Source: Rhizobiales bacterium PAR1 (lineage in GTDB: Bacteria > Pseudomonadota > Alphaproteobacteria > Rhizobiales > Beijerinckiaceae). From it: a stretch of DNA of 64,000 nt. The stretch spans positions 372,001 to 436,000 of the forward strand of contig NKIW01000002.1 in the NCBI GenBank assembly GCA_002256205.1, in the 5' to 3' direction. Both the position numbers and the translations under genes were made by a program. Of the stretch, positions 27,926 to 35,442 are shown in pieces. The notes beneath the pieces were generated by a model, which made no database searches, was not told the DNA's origin, and was given only the letters and a program-made list of their open reading frames with translations. How positions within the stretch are numbered: position 1 is the stretch's first letter; every line of letters begins with the position of its first letter.

Positions 27926-28909
27926 ATGGCGCAAGCGCGAACAAGCCGAACGCTGACATCGCCGGGGCTTTTCCTGTTCCGGATGGCGGTTTTTCTCATT
28001 CTCGCCGGGTTGGTTCTCTTCGTGATGCAGAAGCAAGTGCTGGTGGCCTTCTGGGCCAATCCGGCGCTGAACGGTGTGATTTTCCTCGTTCTTTTCCTGG
28101 GTATTGTCTTCGCTTTCACGCAAGTCGGACGTCTCTTCCGTGAGATCCGCTGGGTCAACAGCCGTATCACGCCCGATGAAACCCGGCCCTCGCCTTCCGA
28201 ACCCGTGCTTTTGGCCCCCATGGCGACGCTGCTCGGCGACAAGATCGGGCGCACTGGAATTTCCACCCAAACGCTGCGCTCCGTGCTCGATTCCATCGGC
28301 GGCCGTCTCGATGAAAGCCGTGAAATCTCGCGTTATCTGACAGGCCTTCTGATCTTTCTCGGCCTGCTCGGCACTTTCTGGGGCCTCATCGAGACGGTCA
28401 CCTCCATCGGCGGTGTGATCGAGAAGCTCCCGAGCGGCGGTGACAACATGGCGCTGTTCGACGAATTGAAGCGCTCGCTCGCAGCCCCGCTCGGCGGCAT
28501 GGGTATCGCGTTTTCCTCCTCGCTCTTCGGCCTTGCCGGTTCGCTCACCCTTGGTTTTCTCGACCTTCAGGCGGGGCAAGCGCAGAGCCGCTTCTTTTAT
28601 GAGGTCGAGGAATGGCTCTCCTCCGCTGTGCAGGACCAGCCGGCCGCTGCGCCTCCTTCCAGTGATCTCAAACAAACGCTCGACGGCATTTCCCGCGCTG
28701 TGGCGGATTCTGGTGCCGGGCGCACTTCGGCGCAGGCAATCGCCAATCTCGCCGAAGGCATTCAGGCGATGGTGCAGCACATGCGTTCCGAGCAGCAGAT
28801 GATTCGCACCTGGGTCGAGGCGCAGGCCTCGCAACAGGCCGAGCTGAAACGTCTGCTTGAAAAGCTGACACGCGAGACACCCGCACCTGACGACCGGAAG
28901 GGCGAATAA
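27926..28909 (+). CDS. MotA/TolQ/ExbB-type proton channel family protein
   Basis: 327 residues. Hydrophobic segments at about 17-34, 50-66, 138-158 and 190-212. The third contains LLIFLGLLGTFWGLIETV, the conserved GLLGTxxG signature of MotA/TolQ/ExbB pore subunits. A soluble helical tail follows (about 220-327), Gln/Glu-rich at the end. GGGAG precedes ATG 27926; the frame is open far upstream, but only inside the neighbouring gene. Its stop overlaps the start of a MotB/OmpA-like gene, so the two probably form a proton-driven stator. It is separate from the tolQ copy at 45490. Confidence 0.85.
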   Translation: MAQARTSRTLTSPGLFLFRMAVFLILAGLVLFVMQKQVLVAFWANPALNGVIFLVLFLGIVFAFTQVGRLFREIRWVNSRITPDETRPSPSEPVLLAPMATLLGDKIGRTGISTQTLRSVLDSIGGRLDESREISRYLTGLLIFLGLLGTFWGLIETVTSIGGVIEKLPSGGDNMALFDELKRSLAAPLGGMGIAFSSSLFGLAGSLTLGFLDLQAGQAQSRFFYEVEEWLSSAVQDQPAAAPPSSDLKQTLDGISRAVADSGAGRTSAQAIANLAEGIQAMVQHMRSEQQMIRTWVEAQASQQAELKRLLEKLTRETPAPDDRKGE

Positions 28910-29934
28910 TGGCGCTGGGGCGGACGCGTGGCCGCGACCGCGGCATTGACTACTGGCCGGGGTTCGTCGATGCGCTCTCGACCCTGCTGCTGGTCTTTAC
29001 CTTCCTGCTCGCAGTTTTCATGCTCGGCCAGTTTTTCATCAGCCGCGAAATCGCCGGCAAGGACGATTTCCTCCAGCAGCTCAATCAGAAACTCGCCGCG
29101 CTGACCGATCTCCTCGCGATGGAGAAATCCGGCAAGGAAGACAGTGAAAGGCGCGCCATGATGCTCTCCGCAACGCTCGCCAGCGAGCGCTCCGAACGTG
29201 AACGCCTTCAAGCGCTGATCGCGAGCACAAGCGCGAGCGGCAATGACGCCAAGGTTGGAGAACTGACCCGTGCGGTTGAGGATGAAAAGAATGCCGCCAG
29301 CCGCGCTCTGCGCGAGGTGAGCTTTCTGAGCCAGCAGATCGCCGCGATGCGCCAGCAATTGCAAGCGTTGGAGAACGCACTCGCGACCTCCGAGACGCGC
29401 GAGAAGGATGCGCAGGTCCGCATCGCCGATCTTGGCAGCCGCCTCAACGTGGCACTGGCGCAGCGCGTGCAAGAACTCAACAACTACCGCTCCGACTTCT
29501 TCGGTCGTCTTCGTTCAGTGTTGAGTGCAAGGCCGGACGTACGGATCGTCGGGGATCGCTTTGTCTTCCAGTCCGAGATTTTCTTTGGCTCGGGCGGCGC
29601 CGACATGGAGAACGCCGGCAAAGACGAACTCGACAAGCTCGCGGGCGCCCTCATCGAACTCGAACGCACCATTCCACCCGACATCAACTGGGTCGCGCGC
29701 ATCGACGGCCATACCGACAAGCGCCCCTTGTCCGGCGGGGGACAATTCAAGGACAATTGGGAGCTCTCTGCGGCACGCGCGATTGCCGTGGTGCGCTATC
29801 TCAATTCGAAGGGCGTTTCGCCGCAGCGGCTGGTTGCTGCGGGCTTTGGTGAATTTGCTCCGCTCGACTTCGGGGATACACCGGAAGCGCTGGCCCGCAA
29901 CCGCCGGCTCGAGCTGAAGCTCACCGAGCGGTGA
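28909..29934 (+). CDS. MotB/OmpA-like peptidoglycan-binding stator partner
   Basis: 341 residues. One membrane helix (about 18-42: FVDALSTLLLVFTFLLAVFM) carries D21 at the position of the proton-binding Asp of MotB-type stators. A long coiled coil follows (about 45-190), then a C-terminal OmpA-like peptidoglycan-binding domain (about 205-341: RIDGHTDKRPLS, ELSAARAIAVVRYLNSKGVS, LVAAGFGEFAPL). The start overlaps the MotA-like stop (TAATG) and its stop overlaps the next start (TGATG). No flagellar or Zorya genes are nearby. Confidence 0.87.
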   Translation: MALGRTRGRDRGIDYWPGFVDALSTLLLVFTFLLAVFMLGQFFISREIAGKDDFLQQLNQKLAALTDLLAMEKSGKEDSERRAMMLSATLASERSERERLQALIASTSASGNDAKVGELTRAVEDEKNAASRALREVSFLSQQIAAMRQQLQALENALATSETREKDAQVRIADLGSRLNVALAQRVQELNNYRSDFFGRLRSVLSARPDVRIVGDRFVFQSEIFFGSGGADMENAGKDELDKLAGALIELERTIPPDINWVARIDGHTDKRPLSGGGQFKDNWELSAARAIAVVRYLNSKGVSPQRLVAAGFGEFAPLDFGDTPEALARNRRLELKLTER

Positions 29935-30398
29935 TGGCGGCGTCTCCGGCTTGGCACATCGAGGACGGGAACGTCGCGCAATTTCCCGCGCTGGCCGAAC
30001 TCTGGCGGGAGGCTTGGCAGGTGACGCGTCCCGATGTGGATTTCACCGCTCGCCTCGGGTTCATCGAGGGACGCCTCGCCGATAGCGCGCGGGGGCAATA
30101 CCGGTTGCGCGTTCTCTCGCGCGGTACCGAGGAGGGTGCGCCGCTTGGCTTCACGCTGCTGGAGCCTAAGATGGCGTTGATGGAGCAGATCGCCGTCCAC
30201 CCCGAGGCTTGGGGTCTTGGCGCGGCCGATGCCTTGCTCGAAGATGCAAACGCGCTCGTCGGGCAGCGCCTCTGGCTCACCGTCAATCAGTTCAACGCGC
30301 GCGCCATCCGCTTTTACGAGCGCCATGGGTTTACAACGACCGGCGAGGATATCAGCCCCTCCGGCCTTCCGACCTATGTGATGAAGCTCACACCCTAG
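29934..30398 (+). CDS. GNAT family N-acetyltransferase
   Basis: 154 residues. N-terminal half WREAWQVTRPDVDFTARLGF; acetyl-CoA region QIAVHPEAWGLGAADALLED; motif B NQFNARAIRFYERHGF. The loop lacks the full R-x-x-G-x-A arginine (it reads EAWGLGAA), a variation seen in many GNATs. The ATG at 29934 overlaps the stop of the upstream gene; a GTG three bases earlier is possible. It is convergent with the ABC transporter gene. Substrate unknown. Confidence 0.85.
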   Translation: MAASPAWHIEDGNVAQFPALAELWREAWQVTRPDVDFTARLGFIEGRLADSARGQYRLRVLSRGTEEGAPLGFTLLEPKMALMEQIAVHPEAWGLGAADALLEDANALVGQRLWLTVNQFNARAIRFYERHGFTTTGEDISPSGLPTYVMKLTP

Positions 30399-30405
30399 GG
30401 GTGCC

Positions 30406-32202
30406 CTACTCCACCGCGCCGAACTGGAGCGTCGCGAGGCGGGAATAGAGCCCGTCCGAGGCCGCGAGCGCATCATGCGTGCCCTCCTCGACGATACGCC
30501 CAGCCTCCAGAACGATGATGCGATCGGCGTCACGGATGGTAGCGAGACGATGCGCGATGACAAGCGCCGTACGGCCCCGCATCGCACGGTCGAGCGCTTC
30601 CTGCACGGCGCGCTCGTTCTCGGCATCAAGCGCCGAGGTCGCCTCGTCCAGAAGCAGGATCGGCGCATTGCGCAGGATCGCGCGGGCAATCGCGATGCGC
30701 TGGCGCTCGCCGCCCGACAGCGTGACACCACGCTCGCCGATTTCCGTGTTGAGCCCTTCCGGCAGGCGGTCGGCAAACCGCGCGACTGCCGCCTGTTCCG
30801 CCGCCTCGCGCACTTCAGCTTCACTTGCGTCAGGGCGCGCGACGCGGATGTTCTCGGCGATGCTCTCAGCGAAGATCACCGGGTCTTGCGGCACAATCGC
30901 GACATGGGAGCGCAAGTCCGCCAGCGTCATCGCATGGATCGGCACGCCGTCGATGCGGACGACGCCTTCGGACGGGTCGTAAAAACGCAGGAGAAGCTGG
31001 AACAGGCTGGTCTTGCCCGCGCCGGATGGCCCCACGACCGCGACGCGCTCACCCGAGCGCACGGCAAGATCGAGCGGGCCAATCACACGCCGCTCAGGCG
31101 CGGTGGGATAGGCGAAACTCACACCCTCGAAGACAATCTCGCCGCGCGGCGGCTTGGGCGATGCTACAGGCGCCACAGGGTCTTTGACCTTGGGTTCAGT
31201 TGCGAGCAGATCGGCAATACGCTGTGCCGCACCCGCCGCCTGATTGAGCTGGCCGAACACCTCAGAAAGTTGGCCGAGGGAACTCGCCGCGAACACCGCA
31301 TAAAGCACGAACTGCGAGAGCCGCCCGGCGCTCATCTCGCCGGCGATCACCGCCTTGGCGCCGGTCCAGAGCACAAAGGTGATGCTGGCAAAGGCAATGA
31401 AGATGATGATGGTGGTGAGCACAGCCCGCGCGCGCGTCGCGGCGCTGGCGGCAAGATAGGCATTCTCTACCGCATCAGCGAAGCGCGTGATCGCGGCCTT
31501 CTCGCCCGCAAAACCCTGTACAACACGCACCGCGCCGATCCGTTCTGTGGCGTAGGATGCCGCCGCCGCCAGCGTATCCTGCGCCGACTGCGAGCGCTTG
31601 CGTACGCCACGCCCGGCCGCCACCAGCGGCAACACGATCAAGGGAATCGCGACCAGCACCAGAATCGACAGATGCGGCGAGGTGAAAATCATCATGGCAA
31701 TGGCACCCATCAGCAGGATGGCATTGCGCAGCGCGATCGAGGCGCTGGCACCAAAGGTCGCCTTGAGTTCGGTCGTATCCGCCGTCAGCCGCGAGACAAT
31801 CTCGCCGGAGCGGGCGGTATCGAAGAAGGCGCCATCAAGCTGCATCACCCGCTCGAACACCGCCGAACGGATGCGCGCGACAACACGCTCACCGATAGTC
31901 ATCACATAGTAGTAGCGCACACCCGAGGTGATCGCGAGACCGAAGGTCAGAAGCACGATCATCCCGAAATAGGCATCGACCAGCCCGCGGTTATCCGCCG
32001 TAAAGCCGAAATCGACCATGCGGCGCACCGCCATCGGCACCGCAAGGGTCAGCACCGCCGCCGCGATCAAGGCGAGCAGAGCAATGCCGATCCTGAGCCG
32101 TTCCGCACGAGCAAAGGGGGTCAAAACCGTCAGAGACGAAAGGTCAGGCTTGAAACTCCGGCGCTTTTTAAGCGTCTCGCCGGTTTGGATACCATCGGTC
32201 AT
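30406..32202 (-). CDS. ABC transporter, fused membrane and ATPase domains (exporter type)
   Basis: 598 residues: six-helix ABC_membrane domain (about 30-320) then nucleotide-binding domain (about 350-590). Walker A GPSGAGKTSLF, Q-loop IVPQDPVIF, signature LSGGERQRIAIARAI and Walker B ILLLDEATSALDAE are intact, with H in IAHRLATI. The half-size architecture implies a homodimeric MsbA/HlyB-like exporter; the cargo is unknown. Start ATG 32202 (MTDGIQTG) has AAGG upstream, while the open frame to 32301 adds a sequence unlike the family. Confidence 0.92.
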   Translation of the reverse strand: MTDGIQTGETLKKRRSFKPDLSSLTVLTPFARAERLRIGIALLALIAAAVLTLAVPMAVRRMVDFGFTADNRGLVDAYFGMIVLLTFGLAITSGVRYYYVMTIGERVVARIRSAVFERVMQLDGAFFDTARSGEIVSRLTADTTELKATFGASASIALRNAILLMGAIAMMIFTSPHLSILVLVAIPLIVLPLVAAGRGVRKRSQSAQDTLAAAASYATERIGAVRVVQGFAGEKAAITRFADAVENAYLAASAATRARAVLTTIIIFIAFASITFVLWTGAKAVIAGEMSAGRLSQFVLYAVFAASSLGQLSEVFGQLNQAAGAAQRIADLLATEPKVKDPVAPVASPKPPRGEIVFEGVSFAYPTAPERRVIGPLDLAVRSGERVAVVGPSGAGKTSLFQLLLRFYDPSEGVVRIDGVPIHAMTLADLRSHVAIVPQDPVIFAESIAENIRVARPDASEAEVREAAEQAAVARFADRLPEGLNTEIGERGVTLSGGERQRIAIARAILRNAPILLLDEATSALDAENERAVQEALDRAMRGRTALVIAHRLATIRDADRIIVLEAGRIVEEGTHDALAASDGLYSRLATLQFGAVE

Positions 32203-32289
32203 GAGGCTGCCTTGTCCTGATCCGGAACCGCCCCGCACAGCGCGCGCGGGCGTAGAAAAAAACTCCTCTGTCGTTTGGACGGAGGGCGC

Positions 32290-32318
32290 TTGTCCCGTCA
32301 AGCACTCTCATGTATAGG
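32290..32318 (+). promoter_or_regulatory. Possible sigma70-type promoter of rpmE
   Basis: TTGTCC (32290-32295), 17-nt spacer, TATAGG (32313-32318), about 86 nt before the rpmE ATG and in the gap divergent from the ABC transporter gene. Both hexamers are near consensus, but the call is by eye. Confidence 0.35.
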
Positions 32319-32403
32319 GGCGCTCTCATATTCCAAGCTTCTGGCGTCGACGCGGTACGCTGTTGCGACCGAACGACGGATTTTTATTCGAAAGGCTTCC
32401 CCC

Positions 32404-32634
32404 ATGAAGGCGGACATCCATCCCGACTATCACTTCATCAAGGTTGTGCTGACCAACGGCACCGAGTTCATCACCCGCTCGACCTACGGCAAGGCCGATG
32501 ACAAGCTGAACCTCGATATCGATCCGAGCTCGCACCCGGCCTGGACCGGCGGTTCGCAGCAGTTGATGGATCGCGGCGGTCGCGTCTCGAAGTTCAATTC
32601 GAAGTTCGGCGGCCTCAGCTTCGGCAAGAAGTAA
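32404..32634 (+). CDS. rpmE: Large ribosomal subunit protein bL31
   Basis: 76 residues, [20 protein letters not shown] onward, ending in the conserved [12 protein letters not shown] region. No CxxC zinc pair is present, so this is the zinc-independent form common in alphaproteobacteria. Start ATG 32404 was chosen by family N-terminus; the frame is open further upstream. A strong bidirectional terminator follows. Confidence 0.96.
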   Translation: MKADIHPDYHFIKVVLTNGTEFITRSTYGKADDKLNLDIDPSSHPAWTGGSQQLMDRGGRVSKFNSKFGGLSFGKK

Positions 32635-32687
32635 GCGCAAGCTTACTGAATGGCCGGCTCACGCTGGCCTTTTCTGCCCCACAGATC

Positions 32688-32720
32688 AAAAAGCCCGCGA
32701 TCTTCATCGCGGGCTTTTTT
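32688..32720. terminator. Bidirectional terminator between rpmE and rcdA
   Basis: AAAAAGCCCGCGAT, loop CTTC, ATCGCGGGCTTTTTT. The stem is perfect with A-tract and T-tract on either side, so it can end both rpmE (plus) and rcdA (minus), which are convergent. Confidence 0.85.
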
Positions 32721-32744
32721 GTGCTGGATAGCAGGAGCAAAAAC

Positions 32745-33299
32745 TTATTTCCGGCCGAACGCCGCCGCGAGTTGGTTGAGCTGGCCGGCGACCGGGTTCA
32801 GCGCTTCCTGCACGGGAGCCTGGCCCTTGAGTTCCTGATCGATCCGGTGAATGCGCACCTGAAGGCTCTGCGACCGCGTGATGAGATCCTGAAGGCGCTC
32901 CGGCAGTTGCGAGAAGACATCCGTCGCCAGTGTGGTTTCCTGCATGGCGATGACAACCCGGCGATGCTCACGCTCGGCATCGTCACGGGTGAGTTCACCT
33001 TCGTTCACCGCGCGCTGGAGCAAGAGCCAAGAGGTGAGCTGCATCAGCCGGGTGGTGAGGCGCATGCTTTCGCTGGCGTAGGCCAGTGCAATCGTGCGGT
33101 CGAGCACCTTCGAATCATTCCGCCCTTCGCCATCGAGATAGGCGGCAGTGGCTTCAACAAGCCCCATGCCCTCGCGGAAAAGCGCGGTGAAGCCTTCCGA
33201 CGCGATCATGCGCTCGGCGAAGGATACCGCGCCGAGCCGCGGATCGGTCTCGTGCTGTTCTGAACCTGTCATCGATGTATCGCGCGTCCGGTCCTGCAT
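32745..33299 (-). CDS. rcdA: DUF1465 protein, RcdA-type regulator of CtrA degradation
   Basis: 184 residues, helical, matching DUF1465 (Caulobacter RcdA family). Landmarks: SFAERMIASEGFTALFREGM, YLDGEGRN, ALAYASESMRLTTRLMQLTSW and the C-terminal helix LQVRIHRIDQELKG. In Caulobacter RcdA is a ClpXP adaptor that delivers CtrA and other substrates for cell-cycle proteolysis. Start ATG 33299 has GGAGG about 8 nt upstream; ATG 33314 is an alternative. A CtrA-type half-site lies 109 nt upstream. Role by family, not shown here. Confidence 0.85.
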   Translation of the reverse strand: MQDRTRDTSMTGSEQHETDPRLGAVSFAERMIASEGFTALFREGMGLVEATAAYLDGEGRNDSKVLDRTIALAYASESMRLTTRLMQLTSWLLLQRAVNEGELTRDDAEREHRRVVIAMQETTLATDVFSQLPERLQDLITRSQSLQVRIHRIDQELKGQAPVQEALNPVAGQLNQLAAAFGRK

Positions 33300-33407
33300 C
33301 TTCGCCTCCGTCATCAACTGTCTCGCACCGGAACAAGCGGCGCCTGATGGGAAGCTCGTTGCAAGACTAGCACCACAGCTCCATGTCGAAACGAGGGCAA
33401 TCAACCT

Positions 33408-33416
33408 ATGGTTAAC
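33408..33416 (-). promoter_or_regulatory. CtrA-like half-site upstream of rcdA
   Basis: On the minus strand the sequence is GTTAACCAT, the short CtrA-type motif described in rhizobia (TTAACCAT). It is about 109 nt before the rcdA start. In Caulobacter rcdA expression depends on CtrA, so a feedback site is plausible; occupancy is inferred. Confidence 0.4.
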
Positions 33417-33447
33417 GCTGAGGGAGGTGATCGGGTGCCCGAGGTTC

Positions 33448-33474
33448 AAAAAAAAGGATCGCCGGAGCGATCCT
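33448..33474 (-). terminator. Strong orphan Rho-independent terminator
   Basis: Read on the minus strand: AGGATCGC, loop TCCG, GCGATCCT, then TTTTTTT. The 8-bp perfect stem and the U-tract are textbook. It is about 190 nt after the nearest upstream minus-strand gene (DUF1192, ending 33664), so it ends either a long 3' UTR or a separate small RNA. Confidence 0.85.
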
Positions 33475-33663
33475 GAATAAAGTCCAACAGGGAGGCGTCA
33501 AACAGAGTAGCAGAAGCCACTCGGGATCCGGCGAACCGGAACACGCAACGTTGTAAAGCAAAGCCCTTAACGAAGCGTAAAGTTCGGACAATTTTCATCA
33601 AATACGTGGTATTTTTGCCTAAATCTCTGACTTTTTGTGCATTTCGACCGCTTCCGGGCGGCG
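33475..33663 (-). ncRNA. Candidate small RNA or 3'-UTR RNA ending at the orphan terminator
   Basis: This 189-bp stretch holds no convincing coding frame. On the minus strand it contains a short hairpin (TCCGGTTCGCCGGA) and an unpaired-looking CCTCCC just before the terminator, like the anti-Shine-Dalgarno loops of some alphaproteobacterial small RNAs. A near-match to a CtrA box (TTTA-N7-TTAA, 33567-33581) lies in it. No clear promoter was found, so it may be processed from the DUF1192 mRNA. Ends are approximate. Confidence 0.3.
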
Positions 33664-33852
33664 TCAGAGCTTGAACAGGGCATCTGCCGCGGCCTGCGTC
33701 TTAAGCTTGTCGCGCCGCGCGGCGCCGAGGCGTTCGATCTCGGCCTGAAGCGCCGTGATGCGTTCCTCGATCTCGGTAATTGAGAGCGGGGAAAGATCCT
33801 GCCCAACTTCATGCACGGTCTTCTTTTTCATCGGTAGACTGTCGTCGAACAT
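33664..33852 (-). CDS. DUF1192 small protein
   Basis: 62 residues, MFDDSLPMKKKTVHEVGQDL, then a helical segment LSITEIEERITALQAEIERL and a basic, Ala-rich end. This is the DUF1192 pattern, a small conserved alphaproteobacterial family of unknown function. GGGG lies just before ATG 33852; in-frame codons further upstream overlap the intergenic region and are not conserved-looking. Divergent from trcR. Confidence 0.85.
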   Translation of the reverse strand: MFDDSLPMKKKTVHEVGQDLSPLSITEIEERITALQAEIERLGAARRDKLKTQAAADALFKL

Positions 33853-34081
33853 GGCGAACCCCGCTTTATCTCGTTTTGATGCCAGATCACCGGCAAGTGC
33901 ATGCCAATCTTGCAAGCATCAATTCCGGACAGTATAAGGGCGCATTCCCAAATTGGCATCGAGTCTTTCTCGTTGCGGGCCGCCCGGGGAAGGCGGCGCG
34001 AACGGGAAGGCGTATCTGCACTTCCGCCCCGTCGGCGGCCAACCGAACAACGATAGAGACAAGAGTCAGGAGACCCGATCG

Positions 34082-34762
34082 ATGGCAACGCTTCTTATGC
34101 CGAAAGCCACGGCCGTGTGGCTGGTGGAAAACACCGCCCTCACCTTCGATCAGATCGCCGCGTTCTGCGCGCTGCATCCGCTGGAGATCAAGGGCATTGC
34201 GGATGGTGATGTCGCCACCGGCATGAAAGGCCTCGACCCGGTTCAGGCCGGCCAGCTGAGCCGCGAAGAACTCGAGCGCGCCGAAGCCAATCCGGAATAC
34301 CGCCTCAAGCTACTGGAGCCGAAGGTCCGCCTGCCGGACCTCAAGCGCACCAAGGGCCCGCGCTACACCCCGGTCTCCAAGCGCCAGGATCGCCCGAACG
34401 CCATCCAGTGGCTGCTCAAGAACCACCCGGAACTCAAGGATTCGCAGATCATCCGGCTCGTCGGCACCACCAAATCGACGATCCAGTCGGTCAAGGAGCG
34501 CACGCACTGGAATGCCGGTAACCTCTCGCCGCTCGACCCCGTGACGCTCGGCCTCTGCTCGCAGATGGACCTCGACCTTGAAGTCAGCCGCGCCTCGAAG
34601 GATCGCCCGGCGGTTGTTATACCCGATGTCGGCGCAACGCTGATCCCGGCGGAAATGACCACCGCCGCTGAAGCACCCAAGAAGAAGGTTGAACTCGACG
34701 CCGAGCACGTCTTCGCTAAGCTGAAGGATCTCAAGCCACTGATCAACGACGACGAGGATTGA
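34082..34762 (+). CDS. trcR: DUF1013 protein, cell-cycle transcriptional regulator TrcR
   Basis: 226 residues. The N-terminal half is helical and helix-turn-helix-like (MPKATAVWLVENTALTFDQI, ALHPLEIKGIADG); a second part carries RPNAIQWLLKNHPELKDSQI and LVGTTKSTIQSVKERTHWNA, a probable DNA-binding unit. This is DUF1013, whose members are named TrcR, an alphaproteobacterial cell-cycle regulator. Start ATG 34082 follows the family N-terminus. It lies near rcdA, another cell-cycle gene. Confidence 0.88.
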   Translation: MATLLMPKATAVWLVENTALTFDQIAAFCALHPLEIKGIADGDVATGMKGLDPVQAGQLSREELERAEANPEYRLKLLEPKVRLPDLKRTKGPRYTPVSKRQDRPNAIQWLLKNHPELKDSQIIRLVGTTKSTIQSVKERTHWNAGNLSPLDPVTLGLCSQMDLDLEVSRASKDRPAVVIPDVGATLIPAEMTTAAEAPKKKVELDAEHVFAKLKDLKPLINDDED

Positions 34763-34871
34763 TCAGCGCCCCTTTGCGCAACGGGAATTCCATAAGCCGA
34801 ACATCGGAAATACACCAAAAAGTAGCAATATTCTGAAATGCTCGTTTTGGTTGTGTTTCCGGAGTTCGGCT

Positions 34872-35420
34872 GTGGCCTATATCATTGATACTTGCGTCTT
34901 GCGTGAGTTGCATCTGCCGCGCCCGTTCTGGCGTGTTCGCCGGGCGGTGGACGACCTCTGGATGGAGGATGTCCATATGAGCATCGTTACTTTCGCCATC
35001 ATGGAAGGCGGAGCAATGCTGCTGCCGCAGGAATTCAAGCAGCGCCGGGTCCGCACCTGGATGCAGGATATGCGCCGCAAGCTCGGCAAGAACCTGCATG
35101 GCGTCGATTACGAAACCTGCATTGTCTGGGGTCAGATCATGACCTCGGCCTCACGTCGGCGGCTGAAGCTGCCCTATCACGACAGTCTGATCGCCGCGAC
35201 GGCCAAGCGTCATGAACTCACAGTGATGACGCGCAATGTCGGCTATTACGCCCCGTTCCAGATCGAGGTGTTCAACCCTTGGGCCGATCCGAAGGAAAGC
35301 GCCTATGACTTCGGCGAAGAGCCGGTGGACAAAACCGTCCAGCCCGGCTCCACCAGCGCCGAATTCCTGATCCCCGGCGGCGGCGAGGATTCCATGGCCG
35401 AGGCGGCAGAAGCCGCCTGA
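34872..35420 (+). CDS. PIN-domain (VapC/FitB-like) protein without antitoxin
   Basis: 182 residues. PIN fold acidic positions: D6 (AYIIDTCVL), E45 (AIMEGG) and D104 (PYHDSLIAATA). The motif TRNVGYYAPF has Tyr where the last Asp of the usual TRNxxDF stands. A polar tail of about 38 residues (146-182) follows the fold. GTG 34872 has GGAG about 7 nt upstream. VapC-like relatives cleave RNA and are paired with an antitoxin gene immediately upstream; here the 109-bp gap to trcR encodes none. It may be an orphan, a solitary RNase or inactive. Confidence 0.8.
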   Translation: MAYIIDTCVLRELHLPRPFWRVRRAVDDLWMEDVHMSIVTFAIMEGGAMLLPQEFKQRRVRTWMQDMRRKLGKNLHGVDYETCIVWGQIMTSASRRRLKLPYHDSLIAATAKRHELTVMTRNVGYYAPFQIEVFNPWADPKESAYDFGEEPVDKTVQPGSTSAEFLIPGGGEDSMAEAAEAA

Positions 35421-35442
35421 TCGTTACGAGCTTACGCGTCCG

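Noticed and set aside
30475-32220. 581-codon open frame opposite the ABC transporter
   Set aside because: Antisense shadow; all ABC motifs lie on the minus strand.
34763-34871. Possible antitoxin gene ahead of the PIN protein
   Set aside because: The 109-bp gap has no start-to-stop frame of useful length on the plus strand, so I do not call a toxin-antitoxin pair.
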